Assembly: GCA_003586115.2 (NCBI GenBank)
Contig: QVOM02000034.1
Span: 115,074,315 to 115,138,314, forward strand
Reading direction: 5' to 3'
Length of the DNA: 64,000 nt
Source of the DNA: Salvator merianae
Taxonomy: Eukaryota > Chordata > Lepidosauria > Squamata > Teiidae
Shown here: one piece after another, positions 1 through 10,700 of the stretch
How positions within the stretch are numbered: the stretch's first letter is position 1
How the letters are laid out: every line of letters begins with the position of its first letter
The notes under the pieces: model-generated
Database searches by the model: none
Seen by the model: the letters and a program-made list of their open reading frames with translations, nothing else
What the model was told of the DNA's origin: nothing
Program-made: the position numbers and the translations under genes

Positions 1-983
1 CTGGATGGGCGCCAACAGGCTTAAGCTCAACCCTGACAAGACAGAATGGCTGTGGGTGTTGCCTCCCAAGGACACATCCATCTGTCCATCCATCACTCTG
101 GGAGAGGAATTGTTGATCCCCTCGGAGAAGGTCCGCAACTTGGGTGTCCTCCTTGATCCGCAGCTGACCTTGGAACAACATCTGTCAGCTGTGGCGAGGG
201 GGGCGTTTGCCCAGGTCCGGTTGGTCCACCAGTTGCGGCCTTATTTGGACAGGGAGTCTCTCCTTACAGTCGCTCATGCTCTCATCACCTCGAGGATCGA
301 CTACTGCAATGCTCTCTACATGGGGCTACCTTTGAAGAGTGTCCAGAGACTGCAGGTAGTCCAAAATGCAGCCGCGCGAGCTATCACTGGCTTACCTAGA
401 CATGCCAGTGTCTCTCCATCATTCCGCGAGCTGCATTGGCTGCCGATTAGTCTCCGTACCCAATTCAAAGTGTTGGTGGTTACCTATAAAGCCCTACATG
501 GCTTAGGACCAGGTTACTTACGGGACCGTCTCCTGCCTCATATATCCCAGCAACCGATCAGGAGCCACAGAGTCGTCCTTCTCCAGGTCCCGTCAACCAA
601 ACAATGTCGGCTGGCAGGCCCTAGGGGAAGGGCCTTCTCTGTGGCGGCTCCGACCCTGTGGAATCAGCTCTCCTCGGAGATCCGTATTGCCCCCACTCTC
701 CTGGCCTTTCGGAAAGTTTTAAAAACATCTTTGCCGGCAGGCCTGGGGCCGTTGAGCTTGACGCTCTGCTCCAGCTGGCCATATGATTATGTAGTTATGA
801 ATGTTTAGTTGTGAAACTGAATTTAGGTTTTATGGATTGGGGTTTTTAGATAAATTAAATTTGATTGTTAATTGTACTGAGGATGTTACTATTATTGTTT
901 ATTTTCTATATGTTGTAAGCCGCCCCGAGTCTTCGGAGAGTGGCGGCATATAAGTCCAATAAATAAATAAATAAATAAATAAA
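1..983 (+). mobile_element. L2-clade LINE, 3' end
   Basis: This is the 3' part of a non-LTR retrotransposon: the C-terminal half of ORF2, a short 3' UTR and a (AATA)n tail at 958-983. The UTR has a stem-loop at 920-945 (CCGCCCCGAG, then CTTCGG, then a GGCGG arm). The element is cut by the window edge, so the endonuclease and catalytic palm are not visible. The reading frame is unbroken over 267 codons, which suggests a fairly young insertion. Clade assignment rests on the conserved protein motifs (KLNPDKTE, SRIDYCNALY, LHWLPI, YKALHGLGP) and is from memory. Confidence 0.93.
2..808 (+). CDS. L2 LINE ORF2 fragment: reverse transcriptase C-terminus
   Basis: The open frame enters from the left window edge (the codon for W precedes the first Met) and stops at TAG, 806-808. 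Visible motifs in order: ANRLKLNPDKTE just after the RT palm; VRNLGVLLDPQLTLEQH; AFAQVRLVHQLRPYLD; ITSRIDYCNALYMGLP (the thumb region of L2/CR1 elements); VQNAAARAITG; ELHWLPI; YKALHGLGPGYLRDRLLP; and RGRAFSVAAPTLWNQLS near the C-terminus. In the intact element this polyprotein carries an N-terminal endonuclease and central reverse transcriptase for target-primed insertion. It is a transposon gene, not a host gene, and is incomplete here. Confidence 0.9.
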   Translation, partial: WMGANRLKLNPDKTEWLWVLPPKDTSICPSITLGEELLIPSEKVRNLGVLLDPQLTLEQHLSAVARGAFAQVRLVHQLRPYLDRESLLTVAHALITSRIDYCNALYMGLPLKSVQRLQVVQNAAARAITGLPRHASVSPSFRELHWLPISLRTQFKVLVVTYKALHGLGPGYLRDRLLPHISQQPIRSHRVVLLQVPSTKQCRLAGPRGRAFSVAAPTLWNQLSSEIRIAPTLLAFRKVLKTSLPAGLGPLSLTLCSSWPYDYVVMNV

Positions 984-2321
984 GCAGGTCTCTGCTGTCC
1001 TAAGAGCTGCTTCTTGCTACATGATCCTAATGGCAGGAAAAGGGGTAAGGTTAAAAGACATGGGCTAAGCAGACTGAGGGCAAGCTGTTCTCTTTGCAGA
1101 AATCAGAAGGGGAATTAATCTATATGAGTTAAGGACTCCTCCTTGATTGTTCAGACTTTACTCCTTAACACTCCCCTAAAATTCAGAAGAGAACCTTTGT
1201 AATGTAAGTACTCCTTATTCACAAAAAGCCTTGTGGCACCTTTGGTCACGGTTTATTCCAAGCAATTATTTTCAGGACTTCATGTGCCAAGAACAAATTT
1301 ATGCAACATGGTGGGGGCAATAGAGAAATTTAAAAAATACAAGACAATGCGCTAACCATGCAGTGTGCATAATTTAAAAATCTAGATGAAATTGAGACAA
1401 AATTAAAAGCAACCCAAGTGGCTTAACAATTCTCCAGAATTTGCTTGTAGATTATTATAGGTTAAATTATATAAGATTGCATATCCATGACCACAAAGGG
1501 TTTTGCTTTACCATTCTGAAGACCTTAATAAGTTAGAGAATGTGGGTTTGCTATCTCTTAAAAAGTGCATTTTTCTGACCTTTAACGTGGATCAGAGGCT
1601 CTAGTGTGTGGATGCTATCACCTCTAAACCACTTTAGAGACACGAGGGGTAGATGCAGCCTATACATTAAAATTTTGAGTCAGTTATACAAAAATATTTC
1701 AGAGTGACATGCAAAGATGATATGGAATCAAAATGCCAAACCCATAATACAGTAAAAAAGAAAAGGAAAAAGTAGACATCAGAATATGAATATATAAAAC
1801 CACACAGAAGAATCCTCAGATTAATTGTAAATATCTAAATGCATTATAAGTCTTGAATATCTTAGAGAATAAGTATGTCCTTGGCCAGATTCTGGAAAGC
1901 TGACAAAGTTGGTGCTGGGCAGACACCACTGGGAAAAGCATTCCACAGTGACGTAGCCACCATAACGAAGCCTCCTTGCTTGGAACACTGTTTGGCCTCT
2001 CAACCATAGGAATTTGGGGATACCAGTCAAATTTCTGGTGAAATCTGAGCTTATGGTCCCTGTTCCTCACGTAGGGGTAAAGGACCTGTTGAGATGGTGC
2101 AGCCTCAGAAACGTATGGAATCTAATGGATTCCTGATAGCTCTAGGGGAATTTCTGATTCACAAGGCTCTGGTTTCACTTTGGAATCATGAGATAACCAG
2201 AGCTATTGACACAAACGAACCCAAGTGCCCTTGGAGGGATATGCTGCAAAACCTATAAGGTACCATGGCAGATATAGTAGGGAGCTGTGTATGATGAAGA
2301 AGGAGAGATGACAGATAGATG
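984..2321. other. NTNG1: Intronic sequence, mostly unrecognised
   Basis: A+T-rich sequence between the L2 tail and the next L2 fragment. The only repeat match I see is a short MITE-like block at about 1575-1650. The small open frames at 1816-2070 (minus strand) have no recognisable motif and look fortuitous. Confidence 0.5.
1575..1650. mobile_element. Fragment of a three-copy MITE-like repeat
   Basis: The string around CTGACCTTTAACGTGGATCA and CTAGTGTGTGGATGC, followed by ATCACCTCTAAACCACTT, parallels the central part of the repeats at 31258-31480 and 57666-57950, where GGCCTTTAATGTGGATTA, CACTAGCATGCAGATG and CACCTCTAAGCTGCTT occur in the same order. Only this core is recognisable here. Confidence 0.45.
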
Positions 2322-2964
2322 ACAAATCCCACTGTGAATCTTACCAAACAAAGGTAAGAGCACATCGTAATGCCTATTATGTGGTGGTGATGGTGGCAGC
2401 AAAGAAGACTTACTTCTCCACCTCAATTGCATCCTCTAATGACCATCCAGCACAGCTGTTCCGGTGGTTAGAGGGCCATTGTCATTGAGCCAGAAGAATC
2501 TATCTACGTGAATTTAAGAGACTTGCTGTGACAAATCTGCAAAACACTTTAAGGACAAAGTTGTTCAGATTCTCATGGAATTGGTCTCCATAGCTAGAAG
2601 TAATCTGGTGAAGGTATCCAGAGCACCGTCTGGTCCTATTATTTTACATCAGTTTCAGTTGCATCTGAAGAAGTGGACAAGCTGCTTGCAGGGTTTCACC
2701 AACCACTTGTTCACCCTTGTCTCTCATGGTTAATTAAAGCTATCCAGGGAAGTATGGCTGGGTGGGTCCAGGGTGTGATAAATAACTCTCTGAAGGAGTA
2801 GGAGGTGCAGGTGGCACTTGAGGAAGCTGTGGTCCACCCCTCCATAAGATGTCCTCCCTCAATGTCCTGCCCAACTGGTAATATACCCTTTTTTGTCAAG
2901 GTGCTGAAAAGAATGGTAGGTAACCAGTTACAGGCATACTCACTATTGTGTAGAAGTAGCCTTA
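2322..2964 (+). pseudogene. Degraded L2 LINE ORF2 fragment (linker and start of RT)
   Basis: Conceptual translation across frameshifts recovers L2 landmarks in order: AHRNAYYVVVMVAAKKTYFS and DHPAQLFRWLEG (endonuclease-RT linker), LLAGFTNHLF, SWLIKAIQGSMAGWVQGVIN, NNSLKE, a VALEEAVV segment, and NIPFFVKVLKRMVGNQLQAY, which corresponds to the conserved NLPFLSKVLEKVV-type RT motif 2 region. Frames shift several times and stops occur, so it is inactive. It breaks off at about 2964, where a Harbinger-like terminus begins. Confidence 0.78.
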
Positions 2965-3110
2965 GGGCATTTCTGCACTTACCTGGCATGGACCACTCCA
3001 GTGGGACTGGATCAGCTGGAGCAGTCTACCAGCTTGTGTGGTCCAACTGTCCTGGAACAAAGCCAGGTTTAAATGAAGTTATGAATCTTTTGTTGAAAAA
3101 TCCAGAGATA
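2965..3110 (+). mobile_element. Harbinger-like MITE, one end recognised
   Basis: GGGCATTTCTGCACTTACC at 2965-2983 matches the terminal motif of the MITE family described at 25838 and 55065. It follows TTA (a TWA-type target site) and interrupts the L2 fragment. I could not find the opposite terminus, so the right border is a guess. Confidence 0.45.
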
Positions 3111-3116
3111 AGGTAG

Positions 3117-4600
3117 ACAAATGATCAGAAAGTATCCTGCACATGAGGCACCTCTGCCTGAGATCATGCTGGCAAAGGGAATGACACGATTGCCATGAGG
3201 TTCCCACTGCTGCTGGATATGGAGACAGGGTGGCAGCCGGCACCTTCTTCAACTGATGAGGGCACCCCAGAGGAATCAGTGGAGATAAGACTTTGCTTTC
3301 TGAGAACATTTTATGTAATTTCTGTGATACTGTACAAATACCGAAGAATAGATGTGATTTTTCCCATCCTTTCAGATGTCTGTGTTTTCATTTACTTTTC
3401 TTTCTGATCATTTGTCTGCCTTATCCTTTCAGCAAAGAATTCATAACTTCATGCTGAATATCCCTACTATTTTTGTGCTCTGATACAGTTTGGCCTGTGT
3501 TGTTTTTTCAGTTTAAGGTTGGATTCTGGAAGTAAGGGTTCTTCGGTAGGAGGCATCTGCTTCTGTGCCAGTCAATATTTGATCATTTTCATCTGATTAG
3601 TTTTCCAGTTCCTAAGTAGATAAGCACTATGCTATAATGGTTTCCTGTGCACATTGCTGTCATTTGCTATGATGAGTTGCCATATTTTGGGCACCCACTA
3701 GAAAGAAACTAAGTAAAGCCCAGTTCCTGATTCCCTCCTCTTGGCATCAATATATAATTGGTTTGCCACTGCCTTCTTCTAAAACATTTGTCAGATCTGC
3801 CATTCCCCAGTACTCTTTTATCCGTGTTCTAACTGGGCCCTGCCCTTATTAGCTGTCAAAACTGAATTGACAAACAGAACCCCGAATTCTAAAACATGCT
3901 TATAAATACAGTAGACCTACAAATTTAACAGCACTGAACTTAATCTAAGTGCCAATTAAAAGTCACCATCTTTGTATCTTTCTTGCCTCTGGTTGGACAT
4001 CAGTCTGATTTAGAGATAAAGGAGGAAAATATTCCAGATACCTTCCCTGTAATTCGTACAAAGTATTGCTAATCCAATATTGTTCCACAGGTTTATTTTA
4101 ACTGGAGTTCCCTCCCCACTTTCCTCCATGCTGAGCCAGAAACTTCCTTCTCCGAGAACAGATTTCCTCAGCAGACACTGTAGCATTTCTCCTAAATATG
4201 GGCTACACTGCGCTATCGATGTTTAAGTGGATATCTGAGTTGGTTCACAGGGAGCTTCCATTTTAAAAAATCAATGGTAAAATGCTACTGCAAATTCCTA
4301 CTATTTATATTCTTCCTCTCGCTGCCTCCTCATATATAATTTGCTGCCTACGACCCTGAGAGACCATGGAAGAATCTCATCCTTGCAGGAGTCCCAAGAT
4401 GCTGAGCTTCACTATACAAATGAGCAAGTCTCCATTAGACATGAACAATTCAATATCGGATCTGATTCTCAGTTTAGTTTTATTTCTCCATTTCAGAATA
4501 TGCCTTGGCAGACTCCCTGTCACTTTCTGCATGTGAATCAGGCCAGAAATGGGACTTTAAAGCCTGGAAATGGCCCTAGAAGTCGACCTTCTTCAGGAAC
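3117..4600. other. NTNG1: Intronic sequence, nothing recognised
   Basis: I see no conserved reading frame, RNA gene or repeat terminus. The open frame at 4341-4604 (+) has no recognisable motif. Confidence 0.4.
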
Positions 4601-4603
4601 TTA

Positions 4604-5372
4604 AGACCTTTCTGCACTGGAACTTATCCCAGATTATGTCCTGGAATAGGGACCTACCATCCATATGCCCGTACAGACTATGTAGCCTCTGCGTGCTTCC
4701 ACAGTCTGCACCAGCATGCAGATTACAGATCCCTGTTCTGGAATATAACCCAGGGCAGTAAATGCCCTAGTGAAATCTCACTGGACTCTGGAATGGGACT
4801 TAGGCCACCATGTTCCTCAGGAGGCTCAGCCTTCTGTAAAATGTACTAGTATGTACAGTAGATACCATAGTCTGGACACACATCTGCTGTGGACCTTGCA
4901 TACCATGGAAATGTCACCCCTATATCTGAAGGCCTTTTGGTACTTTCCATCATGGAATGTTCAGTTGCGAATATTCCATGGTGGAACAGTTCCCGTGCTG
5001 TCATGGCCGTCCACACTACAAGGGCTGGAATATCCTGGAAACAGTCTTCTAGGACTCACAGTGCAAAAGCTGGCTGCACCGCCAGATAGTGACTGGGGAA
5101 ATGTTCAGACATTGCCATGACAACTGGGGACACAGCGCACAACTTTGCAGCTGCAACCATACCATGCAGCATTCGCACTCAATATAGGTGTGCATGCTGC
5201 ATAGTGAGAGCAGTCTAGCTGCTTCCAGTACAGCTGTGGAACACAATTCTATGTTCCACAGTTAGTAGCATCTCCATGAAATGAAGATGCACTTCACTAG
5301 TGAGCACACAGATACTCACTAGTGAGAAGTGCAAACAAGCCCTGAGTCAATTTGAAGTTGCTGAGAAGGACA
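4604..5372. mobile_element. Outer Harbinger-like MITE, split by a second MITE
   Basis: The left end AGACCTTTCTGCACTGG follows TTA (4601-4603). The right end, read on the minus strand, is TGTCCTTCTCAGCAACTTC and is followed by TTA (5373-5375). The termini match the family motif GGGCCTTTCTGCACTT only approximately, but the matching TTA flanks support a single insertion that was later invaded at 4930. Confidence 0.5.
4930..5342 (-). mobile_element. Harbinger-like MITE with TGA target duplication
   Basis: Left terminus AGGCCTTTTGGTACTTTCC; right terminus on the minus strand GGGCTTGTTTGCACTTCTC. Both are flanked by TGA (4927-4929 and 5343-5345). Internal blocks are shared, inverted, with the copy at 7388: paired CCATGGAATG/CATTCCATGG-type arms at one end and CACTAGTGAG repeats at the other. 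No coding capacity. Confidence 0.7.
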
Positions 5373-5407
5373 TTAAAGCTATTTTTTGCTCCAGAGGTCT
5401 GATGGAA

Positions 5408-5605
5408 ACAGAACATAAGAACACGAGAGGAGCCCTGCTGGATCAAGCCACGGCCCATCTAGTCCAGCATCCTGTCTCACACAGTGGCCCATCACTTGCT
5501 TCTGGGCATTCTCAAGCAGAAGACAAAGGCAAAACCTTTACTTGCTCTTGACTCCTTGCAAATGGCCTTTAGAATCATCCTGCCTGACTCTCCAACCTGG
5601 AAAGT
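5408..5605 (-). mobile_element. CR1 LINE 3' end
   Basis: On the minus strand this reads as the classic CR1 3' region: GGTTGGAGAGTCAGGCAGGA, CTTTGTCTTCTGCTTGAGAA, GACAGGATGCTGGACTAGAT, TGATCCAGCAGGGCTCCTCT and a final TTCTTATGTTC. It matches 7065-7288 and 26675-27165 in the same order. Confidence 0.88.
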
Positions 5606-5991
5606 AAGTTCCACAACCCATTAAACTGAATGTCTGAAGTACACATCAAGAAGAGCTCTGTGCTCCTAAGCTCACAGGACTGAACATCTTAAATACCGAA
5701 CAATGATAGCACTGCATTTCTTATCTGTATAGTTGAAAGTTATGAACAAATCAAGAACAAAGTGCAAAAGAAGAACAAAAAAGTGAACTGCCCTAATCCA
5801 ACTAACCATAGCCCATTGAGAAACAGATTTGTGAAGGAACTCCACCCTTTCAAACAGCAAGATCTTTCAAAATTATGCATCCTTCACATTTTTGTCCTTT
5901 CTCTAACTCCCAAGCATGTCTCGAATGGGTGGTAATGAAATAAACCGACAAGGAAAGGCTGGCTGGTGTTGGAATGCAGCATTGGCTAAAG

Positions 5992-6125
5992 CAAGGGTCT
6001 CAGTCTGTGCCTCTCGAAGTTCCTGGACTACAACTCCCAGTATTCCACTGTGCCAGCCCCAGTCCAATGGTAAGCTGGAAGTTGTAGTCCAGGAACATCT
6101 GGAGGGCTGCACTTAGACACCCCTG
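5992..6125. mobile_element. hAT-type MITE, 134 bp, with 8-bp target duplication
   Basis: Terminal inverted repeats CAAGGGTCTCAGTCTGTGC and (minus strand) CAGGGGTGTCTAAGTGC. Inner arms GTTCCTGGACTACAACT and AGTTGTAGTCCAGGAAC are perfect complements. Flanks GGCTAAAG (5984-5991) and GACTAAAG (6126-6133) agree at 7 of 8 bases, as expected for an older hAT insertion. Confidence 0.82.
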
Positions 6126-6344
6126 GACTAAAGTATTTTAAACACTGCCTACAGCAATGGGAGCAGCTCATCTTGTTCCAAAGAGGTTTATGTATGGGAA
6201 ACCAATTCCAACTTTCACATTTAAAAAACATATTCACAGAGTGGAATATATAAAGGGATTTTACTCAGAAAAAGATCGAGGGGAGTGAGAGGAGAGGCTA
6301 AATCCTCTTATTCAGAGACAGATAGCTTTAAATATTGCATGTGG

Positions 6345-6425
6345 TCCCATAAATAAATTTGCCGCAAACTGCTTAGGGCTTTAAAGGTAACAACCAGCAT
6401 TTTAAATTGGATCCAGAAACTGCCA
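6345..6425 (-). pseudogene. L2 LINE ORF2 fragment
   Basis: The minus strand translates as FWIQFKMLVVTFKALSSL, the counterpart of the FKVLVVTYKALHGLGP motif in the L2 at 1-983. It is a short, isolated relic. Confidence 0.65.
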
Positions 6426-6827
6426 GCTAATGACAAAAAATAAATATTGTCATCCCTTCCATAATATAGTAGTTATGCTTCTGGAAACCACTGCATAATA
6501 CATGCTGAAGCCAGCTCCCTCTAATTGATGGTTTTAATGGCTAGCAATATCTTGCATAACTTTGCCCATTATTACTTGACATGTCACCTGCCCAAAGATG
6601 ATGGTCATACCCTTTCTCAGCTGAAAGTATCCTTACAAAGAGCAGATTCTAATAATCCAACCTGGATTTGTGTAGACTGCATCTGATTTCACAGTGCCTT
6701 TTAGATACAACTAGAAATGGCAAATCAACCTAAGCCCCTTACGGGTATTTGTGCCGGAGTTTGACAGATTCTGCATTTCCAGTGAGGGTGCTGGGTTCTG
6801 AAAAAGCACAACAAAAGCCATTAACAG

Positions 6828-6990
6828 GGTAATTTAATTTAAAACGTTTCTATCCTGTCCCTCATTTAAAAAAAAAAAAAAAAGCAGGGATGTTCACAAA
6901 CATAAAAGATAAAATCTGTATAATACAGTAAAAATATGAAATTAACATGATAGAAACAGGTAAAAATCACCATTAAGACAATAATCAGTA
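6828..6990 (-). mobile_element. LINE 3' end (L2-like)
   Basis: On the minus strand the block TTTGTGAACATCCCTGC, an oligo-T run, then GAGGGACAGGATAGAAACG resembles the GTGAACC...GGGCAGGATAT 3' ends of reptile LINEs. The following A-rich run with repeated ATAAAA is typical of that region. A 16-base A run lies at 6868-6883. Confidence 0.5.
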
Positions 6991-7064
6991 CTCAGCCAGG
7001 TGATTTCATCACCAATTAACAAGCACATGGGCATACTTGTACATTTCAGCATGAGCCAGAAATC

Positions 7065-7288
7065 ACCTGGTATATCAATGGCTACTAGAATAGATGCCTA
7101 GGTACCACGTCCAGGTTGGAGAGACAGGCAGGATACCTCTAAAGAGAGAGCAGGTAAAAGTTTTGCCTTTGTCTTCTGCTTGAGATTGTCCAGAAGCAAA
7201 TGGTAGGCCCTTGTGTGGGACAGGATGCTGGACTAGATGGGTTGTGACCTGATCCAGCAAGTCTCCTCTTACGTTCTTAAATGCTACA
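7065..7288 (+). mobile_element. CR1 LINE 3' end
   Basis: Contains GGTTGGAGAGACAGGCAGGA, GCCTTTGTCTTCTGCTTGAG, GACAGGATGCTGGACTAGAT, GATCCAGCAAG and ends at TTACGTTCTTA. The truncated 5' border is normal for CR1. Confidence 0.88.
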
Positions 7289-7387
7289 GATTTGACTCCT
7301 ATCCTATTTCATCTTGTTGTCCAGTCTACAAAATGGGTGCTACAGCAAAAGGGCCCATCTTCAGGTCTGAGAGTCCAGACAAGTCAC

Positions 7388-7771
7388 CAGTATTTTTTGC
7401 ACTTGAAGCTAGTGAGTGTCAGGGACACTCACTAGTCAACTGTCTCTTCACTTTGTGGAAGCCCTCATGATTGAGAGAAGACTCCAGCCGCTCCCAATTG
7501 CAACTAGTCATGGAGCACAAAATTGTGCAGCACAGTGCGCCTGCACGATCCATGGTGTTGCCGGTCACCATGGCAGTGTCTGGAAGCTTTCCAACCACTG
7601 TCATGGCATGGAACACAAGCAGGATGCCAGCATTTGCATTGCAAATGATGATATCCTGCTGGTGTTCTGTTCTAAGACCTCTCAGTGTGAACAGTGTCCA
7701 TGCTATGAGGTCTATTCCACCATGGAATTTTCATGGCAAACATTCCATGGTGGAAAGTGTGAAAAGGACCC
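7388..7771 (+). mobile_element. Harbinger-like MITE with hairpin ends
   Basis: The left end TATTTTTTGCACTTGAAGC and the right end (minus strand) GGGTCCTTTTCACACTTTCC fit the family motif. Just inside the left end is a perfect 12-bp stem, CTAGTGAGTGTC (7409-7420) with GACACTCACTAG (7424-7435). At the right end CCACCATGGAAT pairs with ATTCCATGGTGG. The open frame at 7416-7793 is a by-product of this repeat and carries no motif. Confidence 0.7.
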
Positions 7772-10700
7772 AAGTGGAAGAAGACTTACCTGAAGCTGTT
7801 TAGGGCTGTGTCAGCAGCAAAACTTTGAACTTCACTCATTTATGAATTGGCAGGTAATGCAATTTCTTGAACAGTGCTTCAATATGCCCACAGTAGGCAC
7901 CTCCACTTAGCTGCCTAATCACTAAAATCTTTATTAGGTGCATCTTCCAGCTAAAACAGAAAAGCAATCCCACACAGATTCAGTTCCTGTAGTCAATATT
8001 GCACAATTCACTGGTGTCATACTATTCCTGTCCAGTAATGGCCATAACTGTCACACCAATCATAACTTAGAGAAAGGGAACTAGGCCTCTCCTAAATATG
8101 CATCTCCTTTTTCAGAAGAAGCACAGTGCCATCCAGGATTGGCAGCCTTTCCACTTCCTAAAGATCAGAAGTCAGAGGGAGAACCATTTATTCAACAATC
8201 ATATTCATATGTTATATTCTTTGTACACTAAAGGACAGAGTACGATGCATCTTACCTTGATTTCACAATGTGCAACTATAAAGGGGATTGTTATCAGGTC
8301 ATCACATTCACACAATTATGGTGTTTTGTTTCACAAACCTGTACAATAAGGGAAGTAGCATCTGAGAATAAATATCCGCTCCCCTGTGATACCAATGAGA
8401 GGGGCTATTCTTATTTGTAATTAAAAGTAAAGGAGAGTATGTGGCCCAGTCCTACGTAAACTCTGGAAAGGTATAAATGAGCATTGTACAGACTGCATTG
8501 TTTGAATACATACAACAGTTTTTGATACCAAGCACATCTGGTAGAAGCAGACACCTCAACGACTCCCTGTCCTTAGCAACTTCTTTTGCCTTTCAACTAT
8601 TTATCTTACAACACTTAGCATTCTCAGTTGTCACCCTGTTGAAAGGACAAAAAGAATTGTGACATCCTTGATTATGGGATGCTCTTCTTAAACGTAAGGT
8701 CAGCCAGGTCTCCAGCATAGCACTGTGCAGACTGCTCAACAGGGCAGAACATATTTTTGATGGTAATGAATTCAGTGGAATTGCACGGAGAGAAAAGGAG
8801 TGAGCTGACATGTTGATAACTACAGAGCTGCTGCAGGTTCTTCCCAAGGGCAACGGAGCACTGAAGGTGTGCAATCAAATATTAGCATGCCATCACTTGT
8901 TAGCACCGACTTTCCCTCCAGAATAATATCAGCAGCAATCCCAGAAGAAGCATAAGAGAAATCTGTTGTAGGGATGACCCTCGTTAGAGGATCTTGTTCC
9001 CAAGTGAATGAAGAAATAACAGCTGGTAGCATTACAGTATGGGTGGGTAAGAGTGGAAAAGAATGCTAGAACAACTGGTAGAAGAAAGTGGTGAAATTCA
9101 CCACTTTGCTTTTTATCAAGATGTCTTTAGAGTGTGTCACCACTGGTATGCTATACAGGCACCTTTGAGTCAGCTTAGGAGTGCTGGCACTTGTATGCTA
9201 AGTAAAACAGTCTGTAAGCCTGAAACACAACAATCTAAGCAAAACTCTAAAGTGCCAGGATACTACAATCAATCCAGCAATATCTGGCTGATGAACTATT
9301 TCCATGAAGATGGCAAAAAAATGTAAGACTCTGGTTGCTTTCATCACACCAAATGGAGCCACCTCCTCCACTGGTCTCATAGGCCCAATCCATAGGCCAC
9401 TGTTACTTATTGTGTATGTGTTCAGAAAGACTGCAGCTGCTTTCACAGGTAGCAAAGAAAGCAGTTCAAAAGCACCTTAGAGACAGTAGTAGAGAGTGGT
9501 GACTTGTAGCTTTATGGGTGGGTGGTTGCAGGTGCTGGCTGGGTGTTCACTGGCTGTGAAAATGTGTGCTGCAATGAAAACAATCATAAAAAAAGAAATC
9601 AGGTAATCACAGAAATTAAATGACTGTCCACTTCCAGCTGCTGTTCTCCATAGCGTACAACCAACTTGGGATGTTGAAAGTAAGATTTCTCTTATTCCTG
9701 GATGGTGTGCCAATGCCAGACGGACAGAAGATGTTGTAGTCAAGTTCTGTGAGCAGTAGCTTTAAAAATGCTACAATGGGGTTACACTCGAATCAGGATT
9801 ATGGAGGAATCGGTGCAATAATAATTTCTAGAAAGGCAAGTTCTAGGAGTAATAGATTTAAAAATGCCACCCCGATTTCGGGCTTTGCTTACTTGCTTAT
9901 GGCCAGTTTTTCAGCTATAATGCCAGACAGCCACACTGTGCTGGAACAGCTAGTCCTCCCAGTTTGGCTCAGAGGCTGCTGTAATGAAAAACAACAGGGT
10001 GAGTGCCATCAGAGCAAGAAATCCCACTCTGAGATCAAGAGGCTGCAGGACAACACTGAAGGCAGTGGAATGTGCAAATGTCCCACCTGGGATGCAAACG
10101 TCTGGGGTCTGAGTGCAGCCTCCACATATGGTGGGACACAGGTTTAGTAACACCCAAATTTCAGATCTCATGCAACATTGCTGCTGCAAGACCTACTTGG
10201 GATCTTAACCTGCTGCTTTACTCAGGACATTCCTCTCCCAGCCACTTCTCTTCACTTATCTTCACATGCACCTGGAAAATCAGTTGGGAAGAACAGCTGA
10301 AGAAGGCGAACTGAGAGGAGAAGATGCAAGTTAACTTTGCCAGTTCTTACATTCAGGTTCTTAGATTAAGGTCTTTGCTTGGTTCTTCACTGGTCTGTGC
10401 CCAAAAGCAATGCACGGATAGTAAGCAAGATGGGGAATTTCTAATGCACAAGAATTTCCTCTACAGGCTGCCTTACTTTTTGAGACATTCATAAATTCTT
10501 CATTTGGCAAAACATAGCATAGTTTTATTTATTTATTTTGTTAGCATCCGGGGCCCTTAAGGTATTTTGGAAGATATTCTGACAATAGCATGAAAAAAGG
10601 AAAAGGAGAGATTCATTCCCATTTGTATGGCTTTGTAATAAACCCTTGAAAATGTTTGGCAATCTACCTTTTTCTATAAGAAGTCAATTTAGGGTCATAA

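Noticed and set aside
5..808. Host gene encoding a 267-aa protein
   Set aside because: All motifs are L2 reverse-transcriptase C-terminus and it is followed by a LINE 3' UTR and an (AATA)n tail.
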